Shown here: positions 9,532 through 18,971 of the stretch, piece by piece
How positions within the stretch are numbered: the stretch's first letter is position 1
Layout of the letters: every line of letters starts with the position of its first letter
Assembly (NCBI GenBank): GCA_965232165.1
Contig: CBDDOY010000001.1
Location: 1,426,001-1,490,000 of the forward strand
Direction: 5' to 3'
DNA from: UBA2779 sp965232165
GTDB lineage: Bacteria; Spirochaetota; Spirochaetia; DSM-2461
DNA length: 64,000 nt
The notes under the pieces: generated by a model
Databases searched by the model: none
What the model was told of the DNA's origin: nothing
Seen by the model: only the letters and a program-made list of their open reading frames with translations
Translations under genes and position numbers: made by a program

Positions 9532-9924
9532 ATGTTCAACATTCCATTACTCATGGGCGCCCCGGCAGGATCGGCACAGGGATCTCCGCAAGGCAGCACA
9601 GTTCAGTTCGTGATGATAGCTGCGGTTATCGCAGTTTTCTGGTTTTTGATTATAAGACCCCAGCGAAAGAAGCAGAAAGAGACGAAAAATATGCTCGCCG
9701 CCTTGAAAAAGGGTGATCGGGTTACCAGCATAGGCGGGATACGGGGCACCGTAAAAAATGTTTCCGAACAAACCGTCATTGTCGAGGTGGACAACAAGGG
9801 GGCTACGCTTGAGTTCATTAAATCCGCTATCGGTTCTGTTGGCGGGGAAGGAACGGCTCCGGCTGCAGAGCAGAAGAAGGCAAAACCTGAAGTGAGCGCC
9901 CCGACGGACAATGATGAGACATAA
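9532..9924 (+). CDS. yajC: Preprotein translocase subunit YajC
   Basis: Small single-pass membrane partner of SecDF. One membrane helix (FVMIAAVIAVFWFLIIRPQ, about residues 25-43) is followed by the family's RPQRKKQKE positive cluster and the cytoplasmic KGDRVTSIGGIRGTV domain. A charged Ala/Pro-rich tail completes the 130 residues. It lies just upstream of secD-secF in the usual order, but is separated from secD by about 175 bases that hold an old repeat element. Confidence 0.95.
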   Translation: MFNIPLLMGAPAGSAQGSPQGSTVQFVMIAAVIAVFWFLIIRPQRKKQKETKNMLAALKKGDRVTSIGGIRGTVKNVSEQTVIVEVDNKGATLEFIKSAIGSVGGEGTAPAAEQKKAKPEVSAPTDNDET

Positions 9925-10078
9925 GGGCATCTCTGAAAACATCCATTTAAGTTTCCGGCTTGATTTTTTTAGTCCCTGCAGGCGTTGGCTGTATGCTCAC
10001 TGTAACTTGAGCCTTTGCCGCCTTGCATCGACGTGAAATCTCTTCGTCAGATTCACATAACGATTTTTTAGAGACATA
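9925..10078 (+). repeat. Degenerate MITE-like repeat between yajC and secD
   Basis: Begins right at the yajC stop codon with GGGCATCTCTGAAAA and ends with TTTTTTAGAGA. Inside it has CTTTGCCGCCTTGCATCGAC and CTCTTCGTCA, which match the inner part of the intact copies at 22011, 38309, 42082, 49687 and 53539. It is much more diverged than those, so it is probably an old insertion. Confidence 0.6.
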
Positions 10079-10099
10079 AGAATATCGGAGAAAATTTAC

Positions 10100-11827
10100 A
10101 TGACCAAATTGATGCGTCTGTTTCTTGTCCTGTTTTGCATTGGATTAGGGGCAGTGTTTCTTTATCCGACAGTCAAATGGTATTTCTTCATCAATGAAGA
10201 GGTGAAGGAGCTTGCCAACGGCACGAGGGAAGAAATCAGAATCTGGGCTGAAGATAAGGCATCCTCTTCCATCATTGACCTGGAAATCCTGAGCGGTGAT
10301 GCTGAAACTTTGGATGAGCCCATACCCCCCGAGTACGGTTTTTTGAAGGACAGCGCCAAAGTTCATTACAAACAAAAGGATATGGAACTTCCAGCAGAGT
10401 GGACACTCCGCTCCGTACTCAGAGGTTTCCGTGATTTTAATGAGGTGAGCAATACCATCGAAAGCCACCACAGAGGGGTAATCCTGGATATAAAGGAGAT
10501 GCGAGGCCGAATTCTCTCCTTAGGACTGGATCTCTCAGGCGGCTTGAGTGTTGTCTTGGAACCTGATTATACCGCATTGGAAGAATCGACAACCGAGGTG
10601 CTTTCCAATGAGGATAGAATGGCTGCGCTGGAATCGGCCTTGGAGGTCATCAATAACAGAATAGACACCTTCGGGGTTACGGAGCCGCATATCCGCAAGC
10701 AGTTGGACGACTCCATCCTGATTGAGATTCCAGGCGAAGCCGATCCGGAAAGGGTTAATTCCTTTCTCATGGGTCGCGGGTCGCTGAGTTTTCACATTGT
10801 CAATGACGAGGGAACAGGAGCGATTCGCGAGTACACCAGCGGCGGGGGCAAGATTGCGGACGGCCGTCCGGAAAATGAGGATATCCTCGCCGAGGGGCTC
10901 ATCGCCTTGGGTTACTACATAAAGGATGACTATGGCATCGATAAATTCGTCGATTGGATTGCCGTTCCCGAAGCCGCCGGGCTCGAAGGCACTCACATCC
11001 GGGAAGCCAGAACCGAAACCGATCCCGATACGCTCAGACCCATCGTGACGTTCCGGCTTGATCCGGAGGGGGCGACGATTTTCCAGAATCTCACTTCTGA
11101 AAACATCGGCAAGGACCTGGCCGTCGTTCTTGATAAAAAAGTAAAGGCCTATGCGAGAATTCCGAAGGCCATTCCCGGCGGGAACGTGAGTGTTACAGGT
11201 TTTGACTATGCTCAGGCCAATGATTTGGCGGTCGTCCTCCGCACAGGTTCTCTTCCGGTGCAGCTCGGTGTGCGCACCCTCCAGTCTGTTGGCGCCTCTC
11301 TGGGCGCAGACACCATCAATGCCGGCCTCAATGCGATTCTCATCGGGTTCGCAGCGGTCTTCGTGTTTATGGCGCTCTGGTACAAGGGAGCCGGTCTCAT
11401 CGCCGATATGGCCTTGGTTATTAATCTCTTTCTGCTCACCGCACTGCTGTCAAGCTTCAATTTCACCCTGACCATGACCAGTATTGCGGGTCTTATACTC
11501 ACCGTTGGTATGTCCGTAGATGCCAATGTCATCATCTTTGAACGCATCAAAGAAGAGCTTCGGCTGGGTAAGAGCCGTATGGCCGCTGTTGAAACCGGCT
11601 TCAAAAAAGCGTTCTGGACGGTTATGGATGCCCAGATAACGACATTGATAGCGGCGCTCTTCTTATCTCAACTCGGCAAGGGCCCCGTTCAAGGCTTTGC
11701 TGTTACCCTGGCCTGGGGAATAGGATGCTCCTTGTTCACGGCGTTATTTGTTTCCAGGCTAATTTTTGACTGCGGCACCGAGTGGCTGAAGCGGCAAAAA
11801 GTCAGCATCGCGTGGGGGCTTAAATGA
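10100..11827 (+). CDS. secD: Protein translocase subunit SecD
   Basis: Inner-membrane RND-type motor that helps pull exported proteins through SecYEG using the proton gradient. One N-terminal helix is followed by a large periplasmic P1 domain with the family sequence LGLDLSGGLSVVLEPD near residue 138. The C-terminal half has five hydrophobic helices, including GMSVDANVIIFERIKEE of the conserved helix-4 region. Length is 575 residues. The extended, charged P1 leader resembles spirochaetal SecD. GGAG precedes the ATG by 9 bases, and the stop overlaps the secF start (ATGA). Confidence 0.97.
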   Translation: MTKLMRLFLVLFCIGLGAVFLYPTVKWYFFINEEVKELANGTREEIRIWAEDKASSSIIDLEILSGDAETLDEPIPPEYGFLKDSAKVHYKQKDMELPAEWTLRSVLRGFRDFNEVSNTIESHHRGVILDIKEMRGRILSLGLDLSGGLSVVLEPDYTALEESTTEVLSNEDRMAALESALEVINNRIDTFGVTEPHIRKQLDDSILIEIPGEADPERVNSFLMGRGSLSFHIVNDEGTGAIREYTSGGGKIADGRPENEDILAEGLIALGYYIKDDYGIDKFVDWIAVPEAAGLEGTHIREARTETDPDTLRPIVTFRLDPEGATIFQNLTSENIGKDLAVVLDKKVKAYARIPKAIPGGNVSVTGFDYAQANDLAVVLRTGSLPVQLGVRTLQSVGASLGADTINAGLNAILIGFAAVFVFMALWYKGAGLIADMALVINLFLLTALLSSFNFTLTMTSIAGLILTVGMSVDANVIIFERIKEELRLGKSRMAAVETGFKKAFWTVMDAQITTLIAALFLSQLGKGPVQGFAVTLAWGIGCSLFTALFVSRLIFDCGTEWLKRQKVSIAWGLK

Positions 11828-12876
11828 AAGAATACAACGTGTTGGGCTTTCGTGTCCCCGCCATGATTATCTCCGGTTTAATCATCATTGCCTTCTGGGC
11901 CTATACATTGTTCATGGCCGGGGGGTTCAATTTCGGTATTGATTTCAGCGCAGGAATCAGTATTACGGCCGATTTGCCCTCAAATCCCAGCGAGGAAGAT
12001 ATTCGAAGCGCCCTGAACGACTTGAATCCGCAGGTTCAAACCGTCGGCAGCGGAGGGGCGCGTTACAACATCAGGATAGCCGACAACGGAGATATTGAAG
12101 GTTTTCAACAGACGATTTCGAAGACCGTAAATGACGGCTTGAATAACCGTTTCGATCAGGTTTCCATTGTCAACGAGGAGTACATAGGCGTGAGTTTCGC
12201 CGGCAGTCTCGCCACTCAGACGATATGGGTGACTCTCATCGCCCTTGGGCTGATCCTGCTTTATGTTTGGGTTCGGTTTAAGCTCAATTATGCCGTGTCT
12301 GCGATTGTCGCCGTTTTTCACGATGTCTTGTTTCTCCTGGGATTCATCGGCGCATTGAGACTGGAGTTTTCCACCGCGACTATTGCGGCGGTTCTCACCA
12401 TCATCGGTTATTCACTGAATGACACCATCGTTATCTTTGACAGGGTTCGTGAAAACTCGCGCATGGTTAAGGACAGGTCATTTAAGGACATTATCAATCT
12501 ATCGATTTCCCAGTCCTTGAGCCGCACCTTGATTACCTCCATCACGACATTGCTGGCCGTCTTAGCGATTTTGGTGTTTGCGACTGGGGCAATTCGCACT
12601 TTTGCCTTGAGTTTGTCCGTTGGGGTTGTCGTAGGTACATTTTCTTCAATTTTTGTGGCATCGCCGATTCTCTTGGTTTGGCATGACAGGCATGCAAGAC
12701 GTATCAAAGCCTCCAGAACGGCATCGGCTTCCGTATCGGGCATGGCCGGTACGCCTACTGGAACCGTATCCAAGGCTGCAACACTGATTCCGGTTGCTCA
12801 GACGGCCGAGGAGATTGCCAGGGCCACCGAGAAACGCGCCAGAATCCGGGCCAAGAAGAAACGCAAGAAGAAGTAG
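11824..12876 (+). CDS. secF: Protein translocase subunit SecF
   Basis: Partner of SecD. The order is an N-terminal helix, a periplasmic domain opening with FGIDFSAGISI, then five membrane helices with IGYSLNDTIVIFDRVREN. A cytoplasmic tail of about 50 residues ends in a lysine/arginine cluster, which is longer and more basic than in E. coli. Length is 350 residues. It overlaps secD by 4 bases, which implies coupled translation. Confidence 0.97.
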   Translation: MKEYNVLGFRVPAMIISGLIIIAFWAYTLFMAGGFNFGIDFSAGISITADLPSNPSEEDIRSALNDLNPQVQTVGSGGARYNIRIADNGDIEGFQQTISKTVNDGLNNRFDQVSIVNEEYIGVSFAGSLATQTIWVTLIALGLILLYVWVRFKLNYAVSAIVAVFHDVLFLLGFIGALRLEFSTATIAAVLTIIGYSLNDTIVIFDRVRENSRMVKDRSFKDIINLSISQSLSRTLITSITTLLAVLAILVFATGAIRTFALSLSVGVVVGTFSSIFVASPILLVWHDRHARRIKASRTASASVSGMAGTPTGTVSKAATLIPVAQTAEEIARATEKRARIRAKKKRKKK

Positions 12877-12897
12877 TATTGGAGTCCTGGGGTTTCT

Positions 12898-14118
12898 TTG
12901 AAACCTGTTTATTATGGCTGGGGCATCTTCATCGTGAGAAGACACTATGTATCGGCCATCATGGTTGCTGTTGCGAACTTGACACCAGCCATCTATGCTG
13001 AAGCCAATGATGCCTTTTGGCGTGTAGCCACCGATAGGTATGCACGCCCTGTTCTACGCGACAGGATAGATGTGCCGCAGGGCCTGGATCCCTATGGGTA
13101 TTTGGCTGCACAGCGTGGATACGATGGATGGAGCACCCGCAGCGCAGGTTCTGTTACAGTTCTATTCGAACAGTCCACTGAAGGCGTTGTCCCCATCCTA
13201 TGTCTTCATAAGATAGGAAATAAGAGCCAATACGAACTCACTCCTGAACGTTTTAAGAGTCTCCTGACGTACATCAATACAGAAGGCTGGTATCTTATTG
13301 CCGACTATCAATACCTCAATGAAGACCTATCTCATGTTCCTACCGGTTTCAAGCCCATTGTCATGGGTTCGGATGATGCCTCATATGGCAATCTGATCTA
13401 TAAAACCCATGGTGATGAGCTGACAGGAAGGGTGAAACGCTTCTTTGGAAAACCGCTGATGAAGTCTGATTCCATGGCGGCGATACTCAGAAAACACGCG
13501 AAACGGGAAGGAACAAGGATCAATTTCACATTCTACATATCCTTTGATGCAATACCCTTCCGCCAATTAGATGAATATGAGAATCCGGGTTTTCCGTACT
13601 CGGGCATCCCCATCGTCAAGGAGAAGTTTCAGTATCTGAATAAGTATTTCTTGATAGGTATTCATTCCTTGAGTCATATATATGCACACGACATGGGACC
13701 GGATGCCTTCGCTCAAGATGTTTCAAGAGCCTGGGATATCATTGATGAGTACTTGGATGGACAGGCTGGCACCATACAAACAATTGCCTTTCCCTATGGC
13801 ATTGACCCCCTTACCGCACAGTTGCATCAAGCAATATCATCTCTGACACATCATGGCCGACGGCTTGTCGGCGGATTTGATTTCGATAATCAATTCGCCT
13901 CGGCCCCGGGCAGTATGGCCGAACCCTTTGATGTCTCGCGGTACAATGTTGATAATGAGAATTGGGATCAGTTGATAGCAAAGCTTGACGGGGCCAGTGC
14001 GGTCGTCGCCCGTCGGGAACTGATATGGGAAACCGATACAAAACGGCTTCCAAAGAGCCGATGGTCATTGGGTGCCGCTCCTTCCGATGAAGTCTGGATA
14101 CTGGTGAGAGACTCCTAG
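12898..14118 (+). CDS. Exported polysaccharide deacetylase-like protein
   Basis: The body resembles the NodB/CE4 fold: VPILCLHKIG at the first strand, VMGSDDASYGN where the FDDG metal motif normally lies, and GIHSLSHIYAHDMG where the H-x-x-x-H metal ligands lie. The Asp-Asp and His pair are kept, but the surrounding family residues are altered, so substrate and activity are uncertain. A signal peptide (RRHYVSAIMVAVA...YAEA) fits best with a start at TTG 12898 or GTG 12934. The ATG at 12961 would lose the basic region. It follows secF by 21 bases and may share its transcript. Confidence 0.65.
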   Translation: MKPVYYGWGIFIVRRHYVSAIMVAVANLTPAIYAEANDAFWRVATDRYARPVLRDRIDVPQGLDPYGYLAAQRGYDGWSTRSAGSVTVLFEQSTEGVVPILCLHKIGNKSQYELTPERFKSLLTYINTEGWYLIADYQYLNEDLSHVPTGFKPIVMGSDDASYGNLIYKTHGDELTGRVKRFFGKPLMKSDSMAAILRKHAKREGTRINFTFYISFDAIPFRQLDEYENPGFPYSGIPIVKEKFQYLNKYFLIGIHSLSHIYAHDMGPDAFAQDVSRAWDIIDEYLDGQAGTIQTIAFPYGIDPLTAQLHQAISSLTHHGRRLVGGFDFDNQFASAPGSMAEPFDVSRYNVDNENWDQLIAKLDGASAVVARRELIWETDTKRLPKSRWSLGAAPSDEVWILVRDS

Positions 14119-14185
14119 CCTGTCTTCAACTCATTGCCAAATGGCGATAGCCTGGCGCATTGCCACGGAAAATCCCCGGCGGCAG

Positions 14186-14252
14186 TTCTCCCCTCTCCCC
14201 TTCTCCCGGCGATTGAGCAGGGGGGCAGGCTGCCGGATTAATGCATTGGATA
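14186..14252 (+). repeat. GC-rich intergenic repeat with polypyrimidine tract
   Basis: A CTCCCCTTCTCCC tract is followed by GGGGGGCAGGCTGCCGGATTAA and GCATTGG. The second part recurs at 53780-53815 and similar CT-rich tracts occur at 53885-53912 and 59880-59955. No coding sense is visible, and it has no clear terminal repeats. Confidence 0.5.
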
Positions 14253-14296
14253 TGATTTTTGAATTCTGAGTTCTGATTTTTGAACGTTATGGGCCA

Positions 14297-16531
14297 CTAG
14301 AACCTTCTGATGGGGCGCACTAGATGAGATGATATCTTGTTTGCGTAGCTGGAAGTGCCGGTGTTGAAGCTTACACGCCATGCTTTGTCATCATCTCTTT
14401 GGGAAGAACTCCAGTAGAATGAATTGAGCAAGCCGCCAATTTCTTTTTCCTTGTTCGCTTTATACATCAGTTCCAATTCATGAATGGAAGGCAGAAACCA
14501 TTCCTCCGTCTTAAGGGTGCCGCTGTAGGCATCGCAGAAATTGGCCGCATAATTCTGGTTTGGATATTGATTAATAATGGCCGAAGTATTCTCCTTCCCC
14601 TTGCCAAGTTCTTGGAGTGGATCGTCTATGTTGGTTATGCGCGTTAATTCGGCAATATTTCCTGAAGTTCCCCAGACGAGGGGTCTATCTCCATTGACCG
14701 ACCAATCGGAAGGCGCCGCTTCGAGATATGTCCAACCGGCATTCTGATCAGAATTTTTATAGAATATAGTACCGCCCCCTGGGCCGGTCTCGCCTATCTC
14801 GTATCCTGTTTTAGCTGTCACAGTGACTGTATATATCTCCTCCGTTCCTCTTTCGGATTTTGCGGCAATCTCAACAGAATATGAGAAGTCTATGGCCTGG
14901 CCGGCAGATATAGGGAAACCTTTATACATTGCAGTTGCTCCTGCAGATACGGTGAAGCGTGGTATTAACTGAGTTCTATCTACATCCATTGGAAGTTCGG
15001 CCGAAATTGTTTTTTTTGAGTAATCAATTCTTCCGAAAACATCTATACCCAGATTGCTTTCTTTGTGATTATCCTCTGCCAAGAAGCTGAATGAAATGAA
15101 TTCACGAGCCTCACTGGGAGGATCTTCTTGCACAGTCCAGACCGGTCGGACGTAGAGTTCTTCGGTATCTACTTTCTTCTCTTCGGCTCCGGAGGCAAAA
15201 TTGAATGCCTTGAAGGATTCTCCTGTTTGAGTGACTGCTGTATCCATACTCCAGTAGGTTTCGTCTGGTAGAAAATTTGTGTGTTTCACATTCAATACGG
15301 CCCTGACAGTATGCAATTTCCTCAATTCATCAATAGTTGGTAAATGTGAATCCCAATTCCCTACCTCCGATCCATACTTCCCTACTTCACTCCGTGCATC
15401 ATCCAAGCGGAAATATGGATTCTCATGCCAGTCTTTTGGCGCCGCTTCTAGGACAGTTTCTCCCTCCGCATAAAATATGAGACCGCCTCCCGGCCCCGTA
15501 TCTCCTACTGTATATGCGTTAGATATAGTCAGGATATATGTATTAGTGGTTGTTTCATCTTCAGATATTACCGTTATAATGACGGGAGCAAGGTATGAGA
15601 CAGATTGTGCAGCACCCGTATACTCTTCGTCATTCCATCTTGCGGTGGCATTGGTTGAGCAGTCCAGTGTTACGATTAGGGTGTTATTTTCCTCAGCGTG
15701 GCCGGGTGGCCATGTGCCCATAAACTCATGTTCGCCGACGGCAGTAATCAGGACCGAGTCTCCTTCTATTTGTATATGGTTGAGTTTAGCTTGTATACGG
15801 TTGAGTTTAGCTTCTGAGTTTTTCTTAAAGTCAACAGTTACACTATAATCTCTGCGATTTGTTTCGTCCTTGGCTTTTACGGTGTACGTGACAGGAGTGT
15901 TGAAAGATTGGGAAGTTTGGCCATTCTTGTGTTCACGCTCTCCGACAAATATAGTCGCACCACTGGAATGCTTAATACTGGGTTTCAATGATTTTGTAGA
16001 AGATACGTTCAATGTAAAGGGTATTGTCAGTGTGATGTTGGTCCCGATGATGCGGCCGAAAACATTGGCCTCCAAGTCAGGATTGTTGCTTGTTAGGAAA
16101 CTGAACTCCCTAATCCTCGCACTATCCTCAATCTCCACGGTTACGGTATATTCTCTGCGCGCTCCATTTTGTGCTTGGACGACATATATAGCAGGTTCAG
16201 TGAAATTCTGGGCACTCACTCCATTTTCCTGAATCCGGCCATCGACTGTGACTGTCGCAGTGGGCGGCACTACAAAAGTCGGCACCAAGGATTCCCTAGC
16301 CGTATCTCCAACATTGGCGGGCAAAGTCACCAAGATTTCATTGCTTGATACGATTCCTCTTACCATTCCCTGCAAGCCGGCGGCGGGGTTGTTTGCTTTC
16401 AGGAAAAAAAAGTCCGAGATTTCTCTAGCACTGTCTTGTTCTTGCGTGGCGGGGGTCGTTAAGAGATCATTACAAGAAGCAAGAAATAGAGAAAGGAGCA
16501 TGCATAATACTGTCAGAATATGCCTGAGCAT
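14297..16531 (-). CDS. Large repeat lipoprotein with two DUF1566-type modules
   Basis: Surface or periplasmic lipoprotein. The leader MLRHILTVLCMLLSLFLASC ends in a lipobox Cys. The ATG at 16531 is preferred because GGAG lies 10 bases upstream; an in-frame TTG at 16555 has none. The mature protein carries several beta modules of about 90 residues, each with the pattern REFSFL...NNP and ending in YTVTVE. It then has two GDTGPGGG segments and a C-terminal DUF1566/Lcl-like domain with WFLPSIHELELMY, YWSSSQ and a final VRPIRRF. Such proteins are frequent in Treponema. Ligand unknown. Confidence 0.8.
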   Translation of the reverse strand: MLRHILTVLCMLLSLFLASCNDLLTTPATQEQDSAREISDFFFLKANNPAAGLQGMVRGIVSSNEILVTLPANVGDTARESLVPTFVVPPTATVTVDGRIQENGVSAQNFTEPAIYVVQAQNGARREYTVTVEIEDSARIREFSFLTSNNPDLEANVFGRIIGTNITLTIPFTLNVSSTKSLKPSIKHSSGATIFVGEREHKNGQTSQSFNTPVTYTVKAKDETNRRDYSVTVDFKKNSEAKLNRIQAKLNHIQIEGDSVLITAVGEHEFMGTWPPGHAEENNTLIVTLDCSTNATARWNDEEYTGAAQSVSYLAPVIITVISEDETTTNTYILTISNAYTVGDTGPGGGLIFYAEGETVLEAAPKDWHENPYFRLDDARSEVGKYGSEVGNWDSHLPTIDELRKLHTVRAVLNVKHTNFLPDETYWSMDTAVTQTGESFKAFNFASGAEEKKVDTEELYVRPVWTVQEDPPSEAREFISFSFLAEDNHKESNLGIDVFGRIDYSKKTISAELPMDVDRTQLIPRFTVSAGATAMYKGFPISAGQAIDFSYSVEIAAKSERGTEEIYTVTVTAKTGYEIGETGPGGGTIFYKNSDQNAGWTYLEAAPSDWSVNGDRPLVWGTSGNIAELTRITNIDDPLQELGKGKENTSAIINQYPNQNYAANFCDAYSGTLKTEEWFLPSIHELELMYKANKEKEIGGLLNSFYWSSSQRDDDKAWRVSFNTGTSSYANKISSHLVRPIRRF

Positions 16532-16642
16532 TGTTGCTTTTCTCCGATTCATCAATTAAATTATAATACATTCAACAGAGTTTGTCAAAACTAATCATTT
16601 TGGTGTTACGCAAGGTGCTGCAAATTCAAAGGATAGTAATGA

Positions 16643-17641
16643 ATGACACGATTCAAAATGATAATTTTGCTCGCTATGTGGTTCCCTGCATGGATACTGT
16701 CGGCTGCACAGGCTGAACGGGGGTGGTCCATTTCCCCGTATTTCGGGCTGCATTGGGGAATGGCCAGGGAAATCGTCAACTATGTTCCGGTGCCGAAATA
16801 TCCTACGGAAAATAAGTATTTCAGCTTACTGCTTTGGGAACTCAGAGATATTTTAATGTTAGGCATTGATACTCGCTGGGAAAGCGGGAATGTGCTAGGG
16901 ATGGATTTTGATCTTGGTGTCGCGGTTCCCCGGTGGTTTTCCGGGGAGATGAATGATTATGACTGGTATTTCACCGATAGGGAATGGAGTCATTGGTCGG
17001 TGAGTGATATATGGCTTACATGGGGGATCGCAGCCGATGTCTCTGCCGACTTTCGTATACTGGATTCCGGACTGTTATCAGTTCATGCAGGATTAGCCTT
17101 GCATCTGGACTGGTGGGGGTGGACGGATGAGCTGAAAAACAATATTTATTCTAACACTGATATATCCGTAACATATCCTGTTCCTTTCGATGCTTCCTCT
17201 AATCATGTTTTTCGAGATACATCCAGGAAGTCGAGCTACATTGGGGAGTCCGTTATAGATTTCTGGTTCATCAACAGTGCCGTCCTTGCTGTTATCAAGA
17301 CTCGTCTACAGGGACAGAAACGGTTTGCGGAACTGAGACTCAGAATTGGCCCGGCATTGGTTTACTCCTATGATCTGCACAAAGCTAGAGATCGTGTTTA
17401 TCGTGATATAGGCTTTGGTTTTCCATGGATAGACGGGGCCTGCGAAGTTGGAGTTCATTTGTCGAAGAATTTTTCCCTTGGTTTGAGATTGGAGGCAGCA
17501 TGGATGAATGAAATGGTAGCCGATGCCGATTATTATACCGCCTCTGGGGTTCCTGTCGGTAGCGCTGCAAGTGCCGGTGGTTTCGGGTTTTTTCGTGGAG
17601 GGATAAATATGTTCTTCGTGTGGAAACGGCCCGCTATTTAA
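16643..17641 (+). CDS. Putative omptin-family outer-membrane aspartyl protease
   Basis: 332 residues with a signal peptide ending near AAQA. The rest alternates aromatic and polar residues as in a ten-strand barrel and ends in aromatic-rich strands. The omptin catalytic pairs can be placed: Asp105/Asp107 in GEMNDYDW (OmpT D83/D85) and Asp244/His246 in YSYDLHKARD (OmpT D210/H212). The spacing is similar to OmpT. In the family these residues cleave between basic residues at the cell surface. Overall identity to OmpT is low by eye, so this rests on motifs. AAGGA lies about 10 bases before the ATG. Confidence 0.6.
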   Translation: MTRFKMIILLAMWFPAWILSAAQAERGWSISPYFGLHWGMAREIVNYVPVPKYPTENKYFSLLLWELRDILMLGIDTRWESGNVLGMDFDLGVAVPRWFSGEMNDYDWYFTDREWSHWSVSDIWLTWGIAADVSADFRILDSGLLSVHAGLALHLDWWGWTDELKNNIYSNTDISVTYPVPFDASSNHVFRDTSRKSSYIGESVIDFWFINSAVLAVIKTRLQGQKRFAELRLRIGPALVYSYDLHKARDRVYRDIGFGFPWIDGACEVGVHLSKNFSLGLRLEAAWMNEMVADADYYTASGVPVGSAASAGGFGFFRGGINMFFVWKRPAI

Positions 17642-17658
17642 CCCGTTACTTACCAAGG

Positions 17659-18295
17659 CAGGGCTAACGCATGAAGAAATTAGTAGAATTCGCTGTACCG
17701 AAGGCTTCAATCCCGAAATTCTTCACTGAACAAGTCAATATAGCCATACTTTGCCCCGCTTAGAACCTTTGGGAGGGCAGACTATAGGGCACCTCTAAAA
17801 AACGGACATGATCAGTATTTTCTCAAAATTGCCGGATCCTCGAGATTCCAAAAAGACAGCATCTCCTCTAATTGAAGTTGTCTTTCTAACAATTTGCAGT
17901 ATCATGTCTTGATCATCCTACAGAAATGGCAGACTTCGGCAGTCACATACTGCCATGGCTAAGAAAATATCTGTCATATACAAACGGAATACCAGCACAT
18001 GACACTATTGGACGGGTCTTTTCCCTGATTAATACACAAGATTTTTTCGAGACTTTTCTGTAATGGGTTCCCGCTCTGACTGACAAACTACATCCAAAGA
18101 AGACCAACTTTGCTATCGTACAGGATATGCATCTGAAAACTTTGACAGAGTTCGACACATGGCCATCAATTTGATGAAGCCGCTGAAAAGCAAGAAGCGT
18201 TCAAAACCTTCGATGAAGTCATGCAGAATGAGATCGGCCTGTGACGCAGAATTTAGGGAGAAGGTGCTTTTTCAACATATCATGCATTAGCCCTG
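17659..18295. mobile_element. ISAs1-family relic, internally deleted
   Basis: The ends are inverted repeats, CAGGGCTAACGCATGA at left and the complement of CAGGGCTAATGCATGA at right (one mismatch). Inside, on the plus strand from about 17809, the family N-terminus is readable: FSKLPDPRDSKKTASPLIEV, then (after a stop) GIPAHDTIGRVFSLI. A C-terminal scrap (MAINLMKPLKSKKRSKPS and DAEFREKVLFQ) follows in another frame. At 637 bases it is about half the usual length, so the middle is deleted. No target duplication is visible. Confidence 0.75.
17787..17803 (+). repeat. Isolated MITE end inside ISAs1 relic
   Basis: GGGCACCTCTAAAAAAC is identical to one MITE terminus. The other ISAs1 copy (near 38771) lacks 9 bases of it at the same place (ACTATAGAAAAAACGG). 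This is the appearance of an insertion followed by loss of the rest. Confidence 0.5.
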
Positions 18296-18601
18296 ACGTG
18301 AGGGGGGGGCTGCCATTTCTTCATTAATTTCAAGTAATGGAATGTCCCTCTGATAGTTTTTGGATTATTTCTCTGAAATAAATCGTTGTACTTTCTTTTC
18401 TCTTCTTGGATGTTAAAGGGTGGTATTGAATAAGAATACTTTGTTGTCTTGGAAATAATCCGTCTTAGCAATGGATTCTAGTGTTGCCGTTTTGCTAGTT
18501 TCGTTCATTCCAACGAGAATCGTGATATCGTATTCAATTTTAACTTCTTGGTTAGATTCAATTGATTTATACTGGTGAATACTGGTTCTTATAAATTTCA
18601 T
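18296..18601 (-). pseudogene. N-terminal fragment of an OLD/AAA-type ATPase
   Basis: Starts with KFIRTSIHQYKSIESNQE and a degenerate Walker A loop, GMNETSKTATLESIAK, in which the Gly before Lys-Thr is Ser. After about 50 residues the frame shifts near 18420 and continues (NIQEEKRKYNDLFQRNNP). It is cut off by the ISAs1 relic. In the family these ATPases act in DNA processing and phage defence (OLD, AAA_15). It is clearly non-functional here. Confidence 0.55.
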
Positions 18602-18971
18602 TTTTTAGTATTTTATTCGTTTCATTATTTCTGTTTGCCGTCAACGGGGTATCTAGTTATCGGTCTTATACTGTCAAAATGGAGGGATGAGAACAATCGT
18701 TTTTTTTAGCATTTCACTCCTTTTATTCAAGAAATTCATTAATTGAATTAGTTGTGCTATCAGGTTCCATTCAATAACTCTTTATGAAGTATCATTTAAG
18801 GGAAAAGTATCGCTATCTCTGATACTACTCAAGAAAATTCTTATTGAAAGTAACGTTTAGTCAAACGTTTTACAAGTAAAAAGCCATTTTTTGGTTTTGG
18901 CCATAAATTCTCCCAAAAAGGCGTATAGCAGAATCAAAGATTTCGGTCTCAGGATTCGGGATAGCCGATTA
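18602..18971. other. Intergenic, AT-rich, no recognisable content
   Basis: No frame of useful length, no repeat shared with the rest of the window and no clear promoter were seen. Its right edge carries the 9-base target duplication of the IS256 copy that follows. Confidence 0.5.

Noticed and set aside
17787..17803. MITE end taken as the terminal repeat of ISAs1, making ISAs1 the mobilising element
   Set aside because: The true ISAs1 ends are CAGGGCTAAC/TGCATGA at 17659 and 18295, and the second ISAs1 copy lacks the MITE bases.
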